The notes under the pieces were generated by a model. The model made no database searches, had not been told where the DNA came from, and worked only from the letters and a program-made list of their open reading frames with translations. A stretch of 64,000 nucleotides of DNA from Diphasiastrum complanatum (Eukaryota > Streptophyta > Lycopodiopsida > Lycopodiales > Lycopodiaceae): NCBI GenBank assembly GCA_029204225.1, contig CM055111.1, positions 28,974,340 through 29,038,339 of the forward strand. Reading direction: 5' to 3'. Shown here in pieces: positions 32,156-44,543 of this stretch. The stretch's first letter is position 1; each line of letters begins with the position of its first letter. Both the position numbers and the translations under genes were made by a program.

Positions 32156-35100
32156 TAAAAGTACGACCAACCAGCATGGAGTAGCTGAAAGACATTACCG
32201 GTAACTATGAAACAATGACGAATTGCTTTGGCTTTTTCATAACTTACTTTGGTGCATCTAATTGTAATTTGTAAGTGCTCAGCTAGTTGCTGGGATGCTC
32301 ACTAGTGCCTATTATTGCACATCAATATCTTGGCAATCGCCTAATTTTTTTGCTCTTTTCAGCTTTATGAGGGGCATAACAACCCACTTCTAAGTTCCTT
32401 TGTCTTTTACTTATTTGAGCAAAACATCAGCCCATAGTTTTTCTTTATTCTTTGCTCAAAATTGGCTTTACGAGTAGAGAACCTTTACAGTATATAGGTG
32501 TTTCCTAGGGGTTCTTATTAATCCTTCGTTGCATCTTTGATCTTATGTAACAGATGGGTTGAAAAGGTACAGTTATTGGAGTCCCAAGCTCAGATTTATT
32601 TGTATTTGACTTGAAAGAAGCGCGCTTCTTAAGGCACGGTGGGGACATTCTTCACAAAGTGTCGCAACTTTTCTAGATATCTCAGGAGTGCTTATTTTTC
32701 GGGCCTTAGGCATTTGGTGTAAATCCAATCTGTAAAAAGAAACACTGTTGCTGTGTCTGCTAAGCTTTTGTTCATAATGTATCTCATCCTGTACTAAGCT
32801 AAGAATTTTCATGTTTTAGTGGTACATGTTTCGTGAACCTTCATACATGTCCTTCCACTGGAGATTAATCCTGGGTCTCTGCAAGAAAACCAGCTATACC
32901 CATATGCAATATAATAATTTAGAACATTGAGATCCAAGCCTTATCTCTACTCCTACATATATGATAGAAGATGTTTACTCTTCCATCTGTACACTCAAAT
33001 CCAGTTTTCAGATCGTGTTTTGAAGTGCAGACTCCAGCATTTTGTGTTCAGATCCAATCTTTAATGTCAGCTATACAGCGCTTCAGGTGCAAAATTGATA
33101 CCACATGCAAATCTAAGCACAAACAGCCATGTCATGGTTTGCACTTCCAATGAAATACATCAAGTATGTCTTTGAGTTTCAAGAAAAAAGTATATAGATA
33201 TGAGCCAAAGCTATGTACACAATCATTGCTGTGAGTCTTGTCATTCAGATTTTCTTTTGAAATGGTTCATTTTTCAAGTTATAGCTCTTGGTGAACAAGC
33301 TGCAGCAAATCATGAAAGTTTTAACATTATAATATACACGCCAAGGCATTCATTTGCTTTTGTTTTGAGCTTGTATACGAGGATTGCCAATATTATCAAT
33401 GCCAATTTTCCAAGTTACGTATAGCCATCCTATGTTTGCCAAGAATTGTCATATCGAAAAGTCTCAAAGTGCAGGGTGCAACAAATTCTTTGACATATAT
33501 GTAGCAAATGTGGCAAGTTGTAGGGATTGTATAATAAGTACTTAGCATAGAATGCAATCTTATGGTAATTGAGGCCACTAACATGAAAATTTCAAATCAT
33601 GATACTTTGTGTGACCTAAAAGAATCTAAAGTGTTCAAAGGGAATATTGTGCAAGTTATTTCCAAGGTGTATAGATTCATTGGAGAGTCAACTCCACCAA
33701 ATTGTATGAGTTTGTGTATCATGTATTTTATGTTGGTCATTTAAGGACTTTGTAGAAGGAGATTTGATCTTGAAGGAGAATTTACAATCCCTACTATTGG
33801 AACTAGAGGAAATGTGGTGTTGTTTAAATTTTTTGGCCTAACTAAAAGTAAAATCATGAGGACAATTGGAGAGAGATGTGGAATCAAACTTGAATTTTCT
33901 TTTTGGTAAGAGAATTTTAAAAACAGGAAATGCTATATACATGCAATTCATTGCCAAGCCACTTTAGAAACCACCTCTTACTGTTGAAGCCATAGCAACC
34001 ACTTCTAGTAAAAAATCACATGCCTTTGACTTTATGTGTGCCACTCATGAAGATGAATGATTGGAAGTTGAAGCCTTAGCCAATTTGCTAACAATGTTAA
34101 GGAATTTGTTAAAACCATGCTATACAATTGGATCAATTCTTTTTCAAATGAAATTACTACCTAGGTGCCTATTGCAATACAATTATTTACAAAAATTAGG
34201 AATAACATGTGAAAGATGCAATTAGTGCACACCATTTTGCTTTTTGAATTTCTTGTTGTACATTGTAAGAGTAAATCTTATTACCCATGTTGCAATGGAT
34301 AGTTTAAATCATCAAGTAAAATCTTGCATAGCTTAATCATGAAAAATGTTGAAGTTAGTAAATTAGATTGAAAACATAGATTCCAAGTTGCCTTTTGGGC
34401 CTCTTCAACAATTTTACATGACACATTTCCTTCCAACTAGTTTTTCACCAAGACCCAATAATGCTACCACAATTGTGATTTTTGGTTTATGTATTAGCAT
34501 TCAAGAATGATTGGACAAATACAATCTTCAATAGACAATTAAACTTATTGCTAGGCCTATTCAAAACATGAATGATGGTTTTGCATGTTTAATTCTGAAA
34601 AAGAATTGTAGGAAAGCATGGCATGACCAAGTGATTCCAATTCTCTATCTTCTTGTTAATGACAATCGTATTCTTAATCCTATAAAAGTTGAACTTTTGA
34701 ATTCAATAGAAGCTTTCATTTTCAGCCTTTTAGTCAACACTTTTTTTTTTTTGAATTGGTTTGAAATAAAGGTTTTAAACAAATATTTCTTCGTGGTCTC
34801 GTTTAAATAAACATTTTAGAAAAATCTTTGAGGCTGGGAAGGAGGATTCCCTTGTCACCTATCATATTATATCATATCGTAGACAAATCAACACTATCTT
34901 GGTTACATAGATTTATTATTTTTCCACAATCATAATGATTCGTAAATAAGTTCAATAGTTTTTTTGGAATTTGTTAGCATCTTATTTTAGATTTCTTAAT
35001 GTCTTGCTATAAGCAATCTTTCGTGCAGTATATGTTAGCTAACTCACAAGCTAAGATCAATCAGATTCACTTGATCACCATTGCTTGATCTTTTGATGAG

Positions 35101-35559
35101 GGTTGTCGAGGCTTCACCACCTTTCGTCACTTTTCTTTCTATAATAGGATCTCGTGACGATACTCAAATGTTGATAGCCTCTCCCTCGATGCGATGTTGC
35201 TTGCAAACATTTGAAAATTTTCATAACTATTCATTATCGTGTGAATTAGCTTCACGTCTCTTATAAGTTCACTAATTGCAGTGAACTAATCTCGCAATTC
35301 CTTGATTTGCGTGAAATGTGATCCTATTCTTTCATTTTGTTCCATGTGAACGCTTATGAATTTGGTCCTAAAAAACATCATTCATGAAGAATTTGCCATT
35401 GGGAACTCTGAGTGCCTCCCAAGCACCTCCTCACAGTCACAACTTTACTAATATTGGCAATGATGTACTACTTCATGGCAAAATTGATCAATAAGGCCTT
35501 TTGAGCCCTTTTGTCAAATGAGCGGATTTTAACGAGAGTTGTGTTTGGACATTGTTCTA
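32156..35559. other. Intergenic, no gene recognised
   Basis: 3.4 kb of AT-rich sequence after SPC24. It will include the SPC24 3' UTR, whose end I cannot place. Short exon-like text (for example ALGEQAAANHES near 33,285-33,320) is not supported by neighbouring exons. No transposon motif is recognised. Confidence 0.45.
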
Positions 35560-36010
35560 AGTTACGAATGGAGCCACAGCTGATCTAGAGCTAAGCTATG
35601 AAAGCATCACATAAGCAAGACTTAAGCTATGAAAGCAGCACATAAGCAAGACTTAGCTCTGGAAAGCAGGAAAGAGAGAGATTAAGGAGACTAAAGAGAG
35701 AGATCAATATAATCAGCTGAATAACAAATGACACAGTTTCCCTACTTATAGCCAAGAGGAAGCCCTAAAAGGAAGCTTTCGGTGGCTAGATCCCAACTGG
35801 GAGGGATAATAGTGCGCCCTCCAAGAAGACCCCACTCTCCAGTCATATGTCCAAATGGCCTAATAATGAATAATAAGGCCAAAGGCCAACCATATAGTCT
35901 AAGTGTCACTAATGAATAAAAAGGGCCCAAGGCCTGCTTATGCATAAAGTAAAGTAAGTGTAAATGGACGCGGCGAATGTTATGAGCCAAGTCCATAACT
36001 CTCCCCGACA
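35560..36010 (-). repeat. Left (3') LTR, 451 bp
   Basis: agttacgaatggagcc...ctccccgaca on plus; in element sense it starts TGTCGGGGAGAGTTATGGAC and ends CGTAACT. It contains about 40 bp near 35,800-35,900 absent from the other LTR. 35,964-36,272 reads open across its right edge. Confidence 0.8.
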
Positions 36011-36512
36011 CAAAAAAAAAAAGACCCAACTGCCGAAAAAAAACTGGATCAAACACCTGGTGCATCAACAGTTGCCTGATTTACTTGAGATAGTTATTGA
36101 TCTACCTGAGCTCGTCATTGTATCCAATAGTGAGTCAGAGTCACATATACAGGTTCCTATTGATGTTGATTCACATATACAGGTTGCGGCTGATATGGTC
36201 CTTGATACTGATATAGCATGTTATGATACTATTGATGATGTTGTTCCATGCTTTGATATTGTTGTTGAGTAGTTTGATGCTACTCGTGTTCTTGAGCACC
36301 ATGCTATAGATGTTGCCGCCTATACTCCTTTGTCAATATTATTCATGGGTCTACAGTTTCAAATGCTTTGGCTACTCCAATTGATCTCCATATGGCATAC
36401 GGTAATACATTTCATGATGGTACTATTGTATACTCACTAGCTGATTTTGCTAATACCTGTCTAGATGAGTATGTGGTTCTTCTAGATGTCTATTTAGGCC
36501 AGAACTTATTAG

Positions 36513-37613
36513 TTGATGCTTCTGTTATTATGCCTACGTATGTTGTTCCATTTGTGGATCATATTATTCCATATGCGGGGCAAGAGTATAGTGGATACAA
36601 GCAGTACACATTCATTTATTAGCAGTTACATTTTCACCAGGATTCGTGCTACACCTGTTTCTGCTTTCCAGTCTCTTAGTGTTGAGGTTGCTCGTTCCCA
36701 GTCTTTTCTCAGTTCTCATATGATTCAGGGCTTGGATTATCGCATTGGTGATTTTTTTGGTCAGGCAGGATTCGACATCATTTCTCTGAAGCATTATGAC
36801 ATTATTTTTGGTGCAGACTGGTCCTCTTCACTTGGTACTGTTGTTGTGGATCTCTCTCAGCAGACACTTTCCTTTACTCATGCTGGTCAACATCATTCAC
36901 TTCCTAGTATTGATTCCCAGGGTGACTATCAGTTGGTTACCGGGAAAGAGTTTATGCATAGCCTGCCAAAGGCTCAGGATGCAGCTCTTCTTTCCATTCA
37001 GAGTACATCAGTTGCTGCTTCACTTTCACCATCCGTGGGTCCTCTTCCTCAGGTTGATGCTGCTCTAGATTTACAGGCTGTTGTTGTGTGCCTTGTGCCT
37101 ATATGCCTTGATTCACAGATATTGTATTCAATGGTCATTCCTGGTTTCATTGATATTCAGGCTGTATACCTTGGTGGTATTTCTACTATTGCTTTTGCGC
37201 ATACCTCAAATAGCCCTCCTGGTTCGGTGGTTGGTGCAGTATCTTCTCCATTGGTCTCTATATCTCCATCTCTTGAGTCCGTTATGGTCGATGTTCCTGC
37301 TGATTTCTATGGGGTTCTTCACGGGTCCACGTTTGATGGTTCCCTCACTATTGGTGATCAGGTTGTATCTTCTTTCGCTTTACTCCATGGATCTCTGCTT
37401 GAGGTTTGTGAACCGCCTTATGATATTTCTACGGTTCCTTACATGATTCATGCGCCTTTGGCCCTTACCGTTACACATTTTCCATTCGAGGATATTTGCC
37501 ATATGGTCACTATTACTTATCTAGGGTATTTATATGCTGGGATCTTTCTAGATGAGTTCAGTCTCCTTGTGTTTCTACATGTAGGTTTGCTGCAATCCAT
37601 GCCGATGCTATGA
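36513..37613 (+). pseudogene. Gypsy-type retropepsin with a long unidentified tail, 366 codons
   Basis: Residues about 24-130 match a gypsy protease: VDTSSTHSFISSYIF (active site, D-S/T-G changed to DTSS), SLSVEVARSQSFLS, FDIISLKHYDIIFGADWSSS (the usual 'L..YDVILGMDWL'), VVVDLSQQTLSFTHAGQHHS. The active-site Gly is replaced by Ser, so activity is doubtful. Residues 150-366 are open but unrecognised, hydrophobic and Ser/Pro-rich; no RT motif appears where it should. The first about 20 residues are out of the natural frame; the upstream text near 36,560 (YAGQEYSGYKQ) is in another frame. It runs opposite to the gag of the same element. Confidence 0.6.
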
Positions 37614-39060
37614 ATATATGGCATTCTTGGTTATTACGTATAGCTTGGTTTCCATTTGGACCTGTTGATTGGTGTTGGTTTTTCTATATTATTGATTGCC
37701 TACGGTGCAGATATCTCTATGATTATGCATGTGGCTCTCTATTTGTTTCTTAAATTGTTGCTCATTGTTAGGCTTGGCATATCCCGCTGGCTTGGGTTAT
37801 TGCCTCCTTTCCAGCTACTATTTGTTCAGGTGATCTTCAGATTTTCCATCATTTCAGGTTGCTCCATATCGCTTGGTCTTCGATGCTGAGTTGCCACTTT
37901 GTTCTGGTTTTTCGAGAACATCAGAGTACCTTGAGAGAGTTCCTTCTGTTCTCTTGGATAGTTTTTGGGAATCTTGTCGCCATATACTTCATTATTGCTC
38001 ATATGTGCTTTGATACTCATCCCCAGCTACACGTGGATATTGATCCGATGCTTGCTACTGATGTTGGGGATCTTGTTCCTCGTTCCAATGCATTTCTTCT
38101 CTTCCTCACTTGTGCGCCTGGTGTGTTGGGATTACACTTGCGGCCAGTTCCGATCGGTCATCCGATTTCCATCCGTTTTTGGTGTATCCTATGATGGATT
38201 GGTATGTCCATATGAGGTCTTTCTGGATGAGTTTTTCGTCTACAGTTTTTCAGCTGAGGCCTCTACTATTTCTAGATTTGTTGCTATTGTTTTTATGCAT
38301 CATGTCTTTTTAGATGATGCATTGTTTTATTGGACCTTCTAGAGCTTTTGGCATGCTGCTCTTCTCATGATAGGGGCCTTGAAGGTACCGTGTGCCATTG
38401 CTACTTCTCATTCATGGGCCTTATGGATACCTTGGGCTTTTGACCATGCTGGTGCACATTTCTCCATTTTAGTTATCCTTTGTCAGGATGATCTCTTTAT
38501 GATCCATGTTTCCTGGCATATCGCTTGCTTTTCTATGCTATTACAGCGTGCCTGTCATCCAACTTATGTTCCTACTCTTTGGTGTTGGTCTTCCGATGCT
38601 GCTATCTTTTCTTGGGGCACCTATATCACTGAGTTTGCACAGATGGTTGATGGTTACGTGTATGATGCAGCTATTCACGATGAGTGTTCATCTCTTTTTC
38701 AGTATCCTTATTGGCTTCCCGTTGCTGATGCAGTTCTACCTTCTCGGGCTTTTTGGATACCTTGGTATGATGTCCCTATCTTTTGGGCTGATCCTCTACT
38801 ATCTTGGGCATTACAGATACCTTGGCATTCCTGGTCGCTGCTTGATCTTCTTCTGGTTCATTGGCATTCCTGGTTGTTCCATATTGCTTGGTTTCAGACG
38901 ACACAGCCGAGCTGTTCCCTTCATCGCCATGATGTTGATCCTGAGTTGTTCCCTTTCTTACCAGCTGCCATTCACCAGGTTCGCCTTCACCATAGTCGAT
39001 GCTGCCGGCAGATTCAGTTTTTGGTCTAGTTGGATGGTCGTCCTGTTGAGAAGGCCACAT
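37614..39060 (+). pseudogene. Unidentified Trp/Pro/His-rich region inside the RT-less element
   Basis: The longest open stretch is 38,367-39,029 (220 codons), unusually rich in Trp, with recurring words: ALWIPWAFDH, FWIPWYDVPI, LQIPWHSWS, HWHSWLFHIAWF. The DNA shows loose repeats of 'ataccttgg' and 'ggcattcctggt'. No family is recognised. The frames 37,081-37,446 and 38,506-39,072 cover the same DNA and are equally hydrophobic, so the true frame is uncertain. It may be an expanded degenerate repeat rather than a protein. Confidence 0.35.
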
Positions 39061-39138
39061 GAGAGCCTATGATGTTTTTTTATCATACACCATCACTTGC
39101 GGATTAGGATCGTGCTCTTGATGCACTTGTTGATTCCT

Positions 39139-40234
39139 CTACATCAGATGCTGCTCTAGCAAACTATTTGATATAGGATCATGAAGGTCAGCGAACTCTG
39201 CAGACGTGTAACATCGGACAAAAGCAGGTCGAGGGGTCGGAGGACGAGGAGACGAAGGGACAATGCAAGGAGCTGGAACTGAAGGGGCAGGTGTAGGGGT
39301 GGACATAGCGGGAAAAAGATGAAGCAGAAGGACGGGGTCGGGAGAAGCAAGAAGGAAGGGTGTCGGAGTACTTGTGCTGTAAAGTACTGGCAAGAGACAT
39401 CGCCTCAACAAGTGTGGGAGGAAGGAAGAAACATCATAACGTAAGGCACCACAAAGCCCAGCAATATAACGATAAATAAGCTCAGTGGCCGGTAGAACTG
39501 TGAAAAGATAAAAAAGACTCCATAAACTTATCTGTATAAAAAGCAAGGTCACTGGTCTGAGTGAGACTACAGAATGTATCACATTGGCGGTCAAGCCACT
39601 AAGGATCAATCATAGAATGACGGAGGTGACGACGAAAGGTATGCCACATATGGAGCCCTTCCCGATCAAGATCAGCTCAATAAACTCGCCACCACGTGGC
39701 GACACATCCATCTAAGTGTAAAGCAGCCAATTGGATCTTCTGAGGATCAGTCTTAGGGTAGATCTGAAAATATGTGTCACGCTTAGCAAACCAATTCTCT
39801 AATAAGTTCCCGTCAGAGGAACCAGAATAGGTAGCAAGATGTACCCTATCACAAAAGTCTCGAGCAAAGTGTGGCTTAGGAATTGGGGGACGTGGAAAGA
39901 AACCAGGAGGTGGGTTAGGTGGAATGAACGGTCTACCACCAGGCTGACTAACAGAAGAAGATGGAAATCCAAATGGAAGGGGAGTCCCAAATGAAGGAAA
40001 GACATGAGCTTTTCCAGGACCATGAGGCTGTAAAGAATCAATATGTGACTGCATAGTAGCAAAGCCGGTCATAATTGTATCGAAGCGAAGAATAAGGCCA
40101 GAAAGGATATCATCCATGCGCCGAAACTGATTGGATAAGTTTTCTTGAACAGTTTCACTTGGGGTAGGTGAATGTGCCATAATGATAGTGGAAGGAATAG
40201 ACAAAAAATTGAGGGACCGGACTCTTATCGTCAC
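39139..40234 (-). pseudogene. Gypsy gag (capsid region)
   Basis: Starts near 40,180 (MAHSPTPSETVQENLSNQF) and holds RRMDDILSGLILRFDTIMTG, a Pro/Phe-rich linker (FIPPNPPPGFFPRPPIPKPH), then the capsid core VHLATYSGSSDGNLLENWFA, KRDTYFQIYPKTDPQKIQLA, ALHLDGCVATWWRVY. In shifted frames the reading continues with ATELIYRYIAGLCGALRYDV and LVEAMSLASTLQHKYSDTLP, the normal end of a plant gypsy capsid ('F+.GL...+R..V....P.+L..A...A...E'). Then follows a Pro/Ser/Thr-rich tail. Several frameshifts. No zinc knuckle before the strand switch at about 39,130. Confidence 0.75.
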
Positions 40235-40567
40235 CCCAAATTAGTCTATTAAAACCAATATTATCACAACTAAGAAAGAGCAGCAATCAGCAAATGGAAA
40301 AAGTGAAAATGAAGGCTGTAAAAATGCACTGAACAGCCAGGAGGGAAATGTCAAATTGGAATATCAAACGGAGTTGGAATTTCGTGAAATGTGGTTGAGG
40401 ATGAGCGCTAGAGAGCCTTTTGATAAACTGTGAAAGATGGCTAGAAACGGATAAAATAATAGACGAAAGTGACAAATTGGAAGGGTTGGGGCAACAATGA
40501 AAGGCTGCAGGATTTTGGCAATTTGGAATAGCAAACGATTACGGAATTGGGTGATTTTTGGATAAGA

Positions 40568-40729
<162 letters not shown>

Positions 40730-40748
40730 GAAGATCCAAGTTGAAAAT

Positions 40749-41273
40749 GGGTGCTGGGCAGCAGCTAGTAACATCCACAAATGTCCTGCAACATGATCGA
40801 AAAACTGTTGAAAATGGTGATGAAGTAGGGCGTTGGACAGCCTCCAAACAATCAACAAAATGGACAGCAAATTGGTGGCGAAATCCATCAAAGATGGCAA
40901 GGTAGTAGGGCGCTGGATAGTAGCTACCAAAATCCGCACATAACTTGAAAAAAAAATGGAGAAAACTACTGAAAATGGTGATGAAGTAGGGCGTTGGACA
41001 GCCTCCAATCAAGCCACGAAATGGGTAGCAAATCGGTGGAGAAAATCAACGAAAGTGACAAGGTAGAAGGGCGCTGGCTAGCCTCTACTAAATCTAGAAA
41101 AACGATGGAAATCTGATGAAAAAATTGACGAAAGTGATGGGTTAGTAGGGCGCTGGATAGCCTCTACTAAATCTGAAAAACGATGGAAATTTGATGAAAA
41201 AATCGACGAAAGTGATGGGTTAGTAGGGCGCTGGACAACCTCTACTAAATCTGAAAAAGTAGTGCATAGGAAA
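40749..41273 (-). repeat. Seven-unit tandem repeat, about 80 bp each
   Basis: The word ggg(c/t)g(c/t)tgg(a/c/g) recurs at 40,749, 40,828, 40,908, 40,989, 41,069, 41,148 and 41,226, a spacing of 78-81 bp. Each is followed by a related text (agcctctactaaatctgaaa and variants), with atggaaa and aatc(g/a)acgaaagtgatggg between. It ends at the primer site. The last three units (from 41,069) are the most alike. Confidence 0.85.
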
Positions 41274-41287
41274 GTGCTCTGATACCA
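41274..41287 (-). other. Primer binding site of the RT-less element
   Basis: Plus-strand gtgctctgatacca is the complement of TGGTATCAGAGCAC, initiator tRNA-Met type, directly abutting the right LTR. It shows the element is read leftwards. Confidence 0.8.
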
Positions 41288-41697
41288 AGTTACGAATGGA
41301 GCCACAACTGATCTAGGGCTAAGCTATGAAAGCATCACATAAGCAAGACTTAAGCTATGAAAGTAGCACATAAGCAAGACTTAGCCTTAGAAAGCAGGAA
41401 AGAGAGAGATTAAAGAGACTAAAGAGAGAGATCAATATCATCAGCTGAATAACAAATGACCCAGTTTCCCTACTTATAGCCAAGAGGAAGCCCTAAAAGG
41501 AAGCTTCCGGTGGCTAGGGCCCGACTGGGAGGCCCCCACTCTCCAGTCATATGCCCAAATGGCCTAATAATGAATAATAAGGCCAAAGGCCAACCATATA
41601 GTCACTAATGAATAAAAAGGGCCCAAGGCCTGCTTATGAAGTAAATGTAAATGGACGCGGCGAATGTTATGAGCCAAGTCCATAACTCTCTACCACA
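41288..41697 (-). repeat. Right (5') LTR, 410 bp
   Basis: agttacgaatggagcc...ctctaccaca on plus; element sense TGTGGTAGAGAGTTATGGAC ... CGTAACT. Close match to the left LTR apart from small indels, mainly one of about 40 bp. Confidence 0.8.
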
Positions 41698-43179
41698 GTG
41701 ACAATGTCCCACAGCTCTTTATCCATTAAAATGCTCTTCATTTTGAAATTCCAAATGCTATAATTGGACACCTTATCCAATTTGTTGGCTTTTCCAAGCA
41801 TGAATTCTTCCAATCCAGCCATTTTGCCAAAAATTGCTCCTTTGAAGCCTTACTGAGACTGAATGAAAGTCTTAGTTGCAAAAACAGTTGAAAAATGATT
41901 AAAAGACATGGTTTTTTTCAATGTTTTTGGTGTTATTCATAAAATCCATGGCTAATATTTTGTATGCACGTTTTTAGAGGTGTAATGATGTTGTCCTAAG
42001 GTCGTCATGAAGTTTGGTTAGGATTGGACACTATTAAGGGTCTCAAAAAGTCAAAAAATAGTGTATTTTTGAGTGATACCATTGTAAGGATCTCCAAGTG
42101 AAGATCTACCTAGATCCTGTTGCATGCAATCAAAAGGACACTTGGAAAGCCAAACCACCCAACCAACAGGAAACAGATAGTCAAATCCCTAACCACTTCA
42201 CCCCCGAGCCATGGTGACTGAATGCAAGAGAGGAGAGGATCTTGGCTCTTGTAAACATGAAAATGGAATGAGGAGTAGGGCAAGTTTCTACAAGATATAT
42301 AGGCCCCAAAAGTTGAGGAATATTCCCTATAGAATCCCCTATTCCAAGCCAAAAGCATTTGATCTCCTATTCTTGCACCAAAAGTAGTCAATTACCATGC
42401 AAAGGCTTCATAGGTCCAATTAGAGCACTTGGGCCCCCACAAGGTTATTAATTACATTTCTAGCCTAGTCCGGAATGACGTGGCGTAATTGATAATCTCG
42501 TACACTGGAGTACCGAATATCGAAGTCTAGGATTATGCCGAATCCTATACACATGACATGGACAATTGCAATCCCCTAGAACCCACCCGCCAAGGATTTC
42601 CCTAAACCGCCATCAAGGATAACAATCACTCCACTTTTTTTAGCTTCAAGCTTTAATGCATCTTTATATCACTTTGCTCTTTTCTTTTGAATGCCATCAA
42701 AGTAAGAATGATGTATGGGGTTGATTTTGCCCTCAACATATTGTTCAAAAGAGTGTAAGAGCGTGAGAATGAAATGTCTACTTGTATTGGTTATGTGTGT
42801 TTTGTACCAAAAGTAAGAGATGAGTGATTAGTGTTCTAGAACCATAGATTTCGTCAGAATCACCCATGATATGTTATACTACATAATGATGAACCATTGT
42901 CATCCATTTGTGATTTGGATAATATAGAGTGGTGAAGCATCCATTAGTGTTTGGTGTCATCATCAAGGATTGCTTATCTTCTAGAATCGATTACTGCAAA
43001 ACACAGACAAATACAAGCTTGCATGTATAATTTAGTTATGTAGAGCCTCAATTATACCACTGGTACCATATGTCAACACCGCTACCACATTCTACGATTC
43101 AACCCCATGCCCAAAGTAGCTCATACAACAAAAACTCAATAGATCTCGTTTAGGATGGTGACATAAACACTCAATGTCA
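41698..43179. other. Intergenic, possible minus LTR near 42,084
   Basis: No coding motif. At 42,073-42,083 the plus strand reads gagtgatacca, a partial match to a tRNA-Met primer site on minus, and 42,290-42,300 has a TATA-like atatatagg. An LTR starting at about 42,084 is possible but no mate is present. Confidence 0.3.
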
Positions 43180-43325
43180 GAACCAAAGTTCTCGACAAAG
43201 AGGTAAACTTGCAGTATTGTGAAACGCAAGACATGACAACTGATATTTTTACTAAGGCACTAAGCTTGGATGTACACAAGAAGTTTTGTGCTTGACAAAC
43301 TCACTCCATAGGGGAGGGGGAGACA
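43180..43325 (+). pseudogene. Ty1/copia RNase H tail with polypurine tract
   Basis: Reads LQYCETQDMTTDIFTKALSL, then DVHKKFC and a stop, matching the end of copia pol (YCDTNDQATYIFTKALSREK at 60.2 kb). About 15 bp later a purine run, aggggaggggga, would be the polypurine tract, with an LTR expected to start near 43,326 (tgcttgacaatg). The LTR end is not identified. Confidence 0.65.
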
Positions 43326-44290
43326 AGTGCTTGACAATGCAATGACTTCCAAAAAATAGTTTCATATTGACAAATTAGAGTCAAAAGGAAAAACGTATGC
43401 ATGTTGTTTGATATTATCTAGCCTTCATCCGAGTGTCAAAACTAGCTTGTATGGCCCAATATGCGAGAAAACGCTATTTTATTTTTTCATGCATGAGGCA
43501 AAAATAGTCACTTGTTCTAAAAGCATTAAGAACCTTAACTTAGAAATCACCTACTATCTATCATAAAAATCTTTAAAAATTTAAATGTTTTCTTTTGAAA
43601 TGTAACTTTTTTACATACCTCCCTTTGAGAGTAACACAACAGACTCCCCTTTGAGAGTCAAGACCAATAAACAAGTGAATAAATAGATAAGTAGTTTGGG
43701 GTGGAGCTAACATGTTGGAGGTGTGTGGCAAGGGTAGTGTAAGCTTACACACCCCATCCCCTTCACCTTGTATGGGAACATTTGGAGGAGGGGGCTTGAA
43801 CGTGGGGCCAAAGAAACTTTAGATGCCAAGCTAACCAATCGAACCAACTGAACAATGCTTCTTGGTTACCAAGGGGAGGCTCTAACCTGGGACCAAAGAA
43901 ACTTTAGATGCCAAGCTAACCAACTGAGCCAATCCCGTTGGGGTTGTATTTGAACGCGTAACGCGTCCTGGTCTCCAAGGGGGTTTTCTGAACATGGGAC
44001 AAAAGGAACTTTGGATGCCAAGCTAACCAGCTGACTCAACCCTGTTGGATGTGAACAATGCTTCCCTTGGGTGAATGTGAACAATGAGGAGAGTGTGCTT
44101 TTAATGTATTGTTGTGCAAGAGCCTTTGGCAAAACAAAACCCAAAAGCATTTAGCTCAATTTAGTGGTTTCGATGACCTAAAAGCATTTAGCTCAATTTG
44201 GACGACAATGCCAATGAATAAGTAGATCAATATACAAGTGCTAATTGATAAATAAATCAATAAAATTGGTTTGGATTAAAATAAGGAAGA
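43326..44290. repeat. Short direct repeats upstream of the helicase gene
   Basis: Three spaced copies of a block 'g(g/a)gaccaaagaaactttagatg' + 'ccaagctaacca' near 43,805, 43,890 and 44,000, about 85-110 bp apart, each followed by text like '(a)ctgagcca(a/t)'. The rest is AT-rich. No coding motif. Confidence 0.55.
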
Positions 44291-44299
44291 ACATACAGA

Positions 44300-44543
44300 T
44301 ATAAATGGCCTGGCCTAAACCCTTTCGCTGTGCCATTTCTCTCTTTTGCAACAGCCTTTACTAATTTTCTTTCTCCTCTTCTATTCCTATTCTTTCCAGT
44401 AGCGTTGCAGCGCTTGGCAGAAGAAGCTTGATTGTAGTCCCATTAGCAGCCAGCGATCTTGTGCCACACCACCTCTGGGCTTGCAAATCCATCTCCTTCT
44501 CGAAAGCTTTTGAAGCATCGCCGACGCTTTAATCAATCGCAAC
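44300..44543 (+). promoter_or_regulatory. Helicase gene promoter and 5' UTR
   Basis: TATAAAT at 44,300-44,306, then ggcctggcctaaaccctttc, which contains a telo-box-like taaaccct at 44,316-44,323. Then pyrimidine-rich sequence (ttctctcttttgcaacag) near the expected start of transcription. The ATG follows at 44,544. Telo-boxes are common in plant genes for RNA and ribosome functions. No motif was tested. Confidence 0.5.

Noticed and set aside
33285-33325. Exon-like text (ALGEQAAANHES) after SPC24
   Set aside because: It is short, has no partner exons, and the SPC24 reading already ends with a stop at 32,155.
40749-41273. CRISPR-like array
   Set aside because: Units are contiguous 80-bp tandem repeats without distinct spacers, in a plant retroelement leader.
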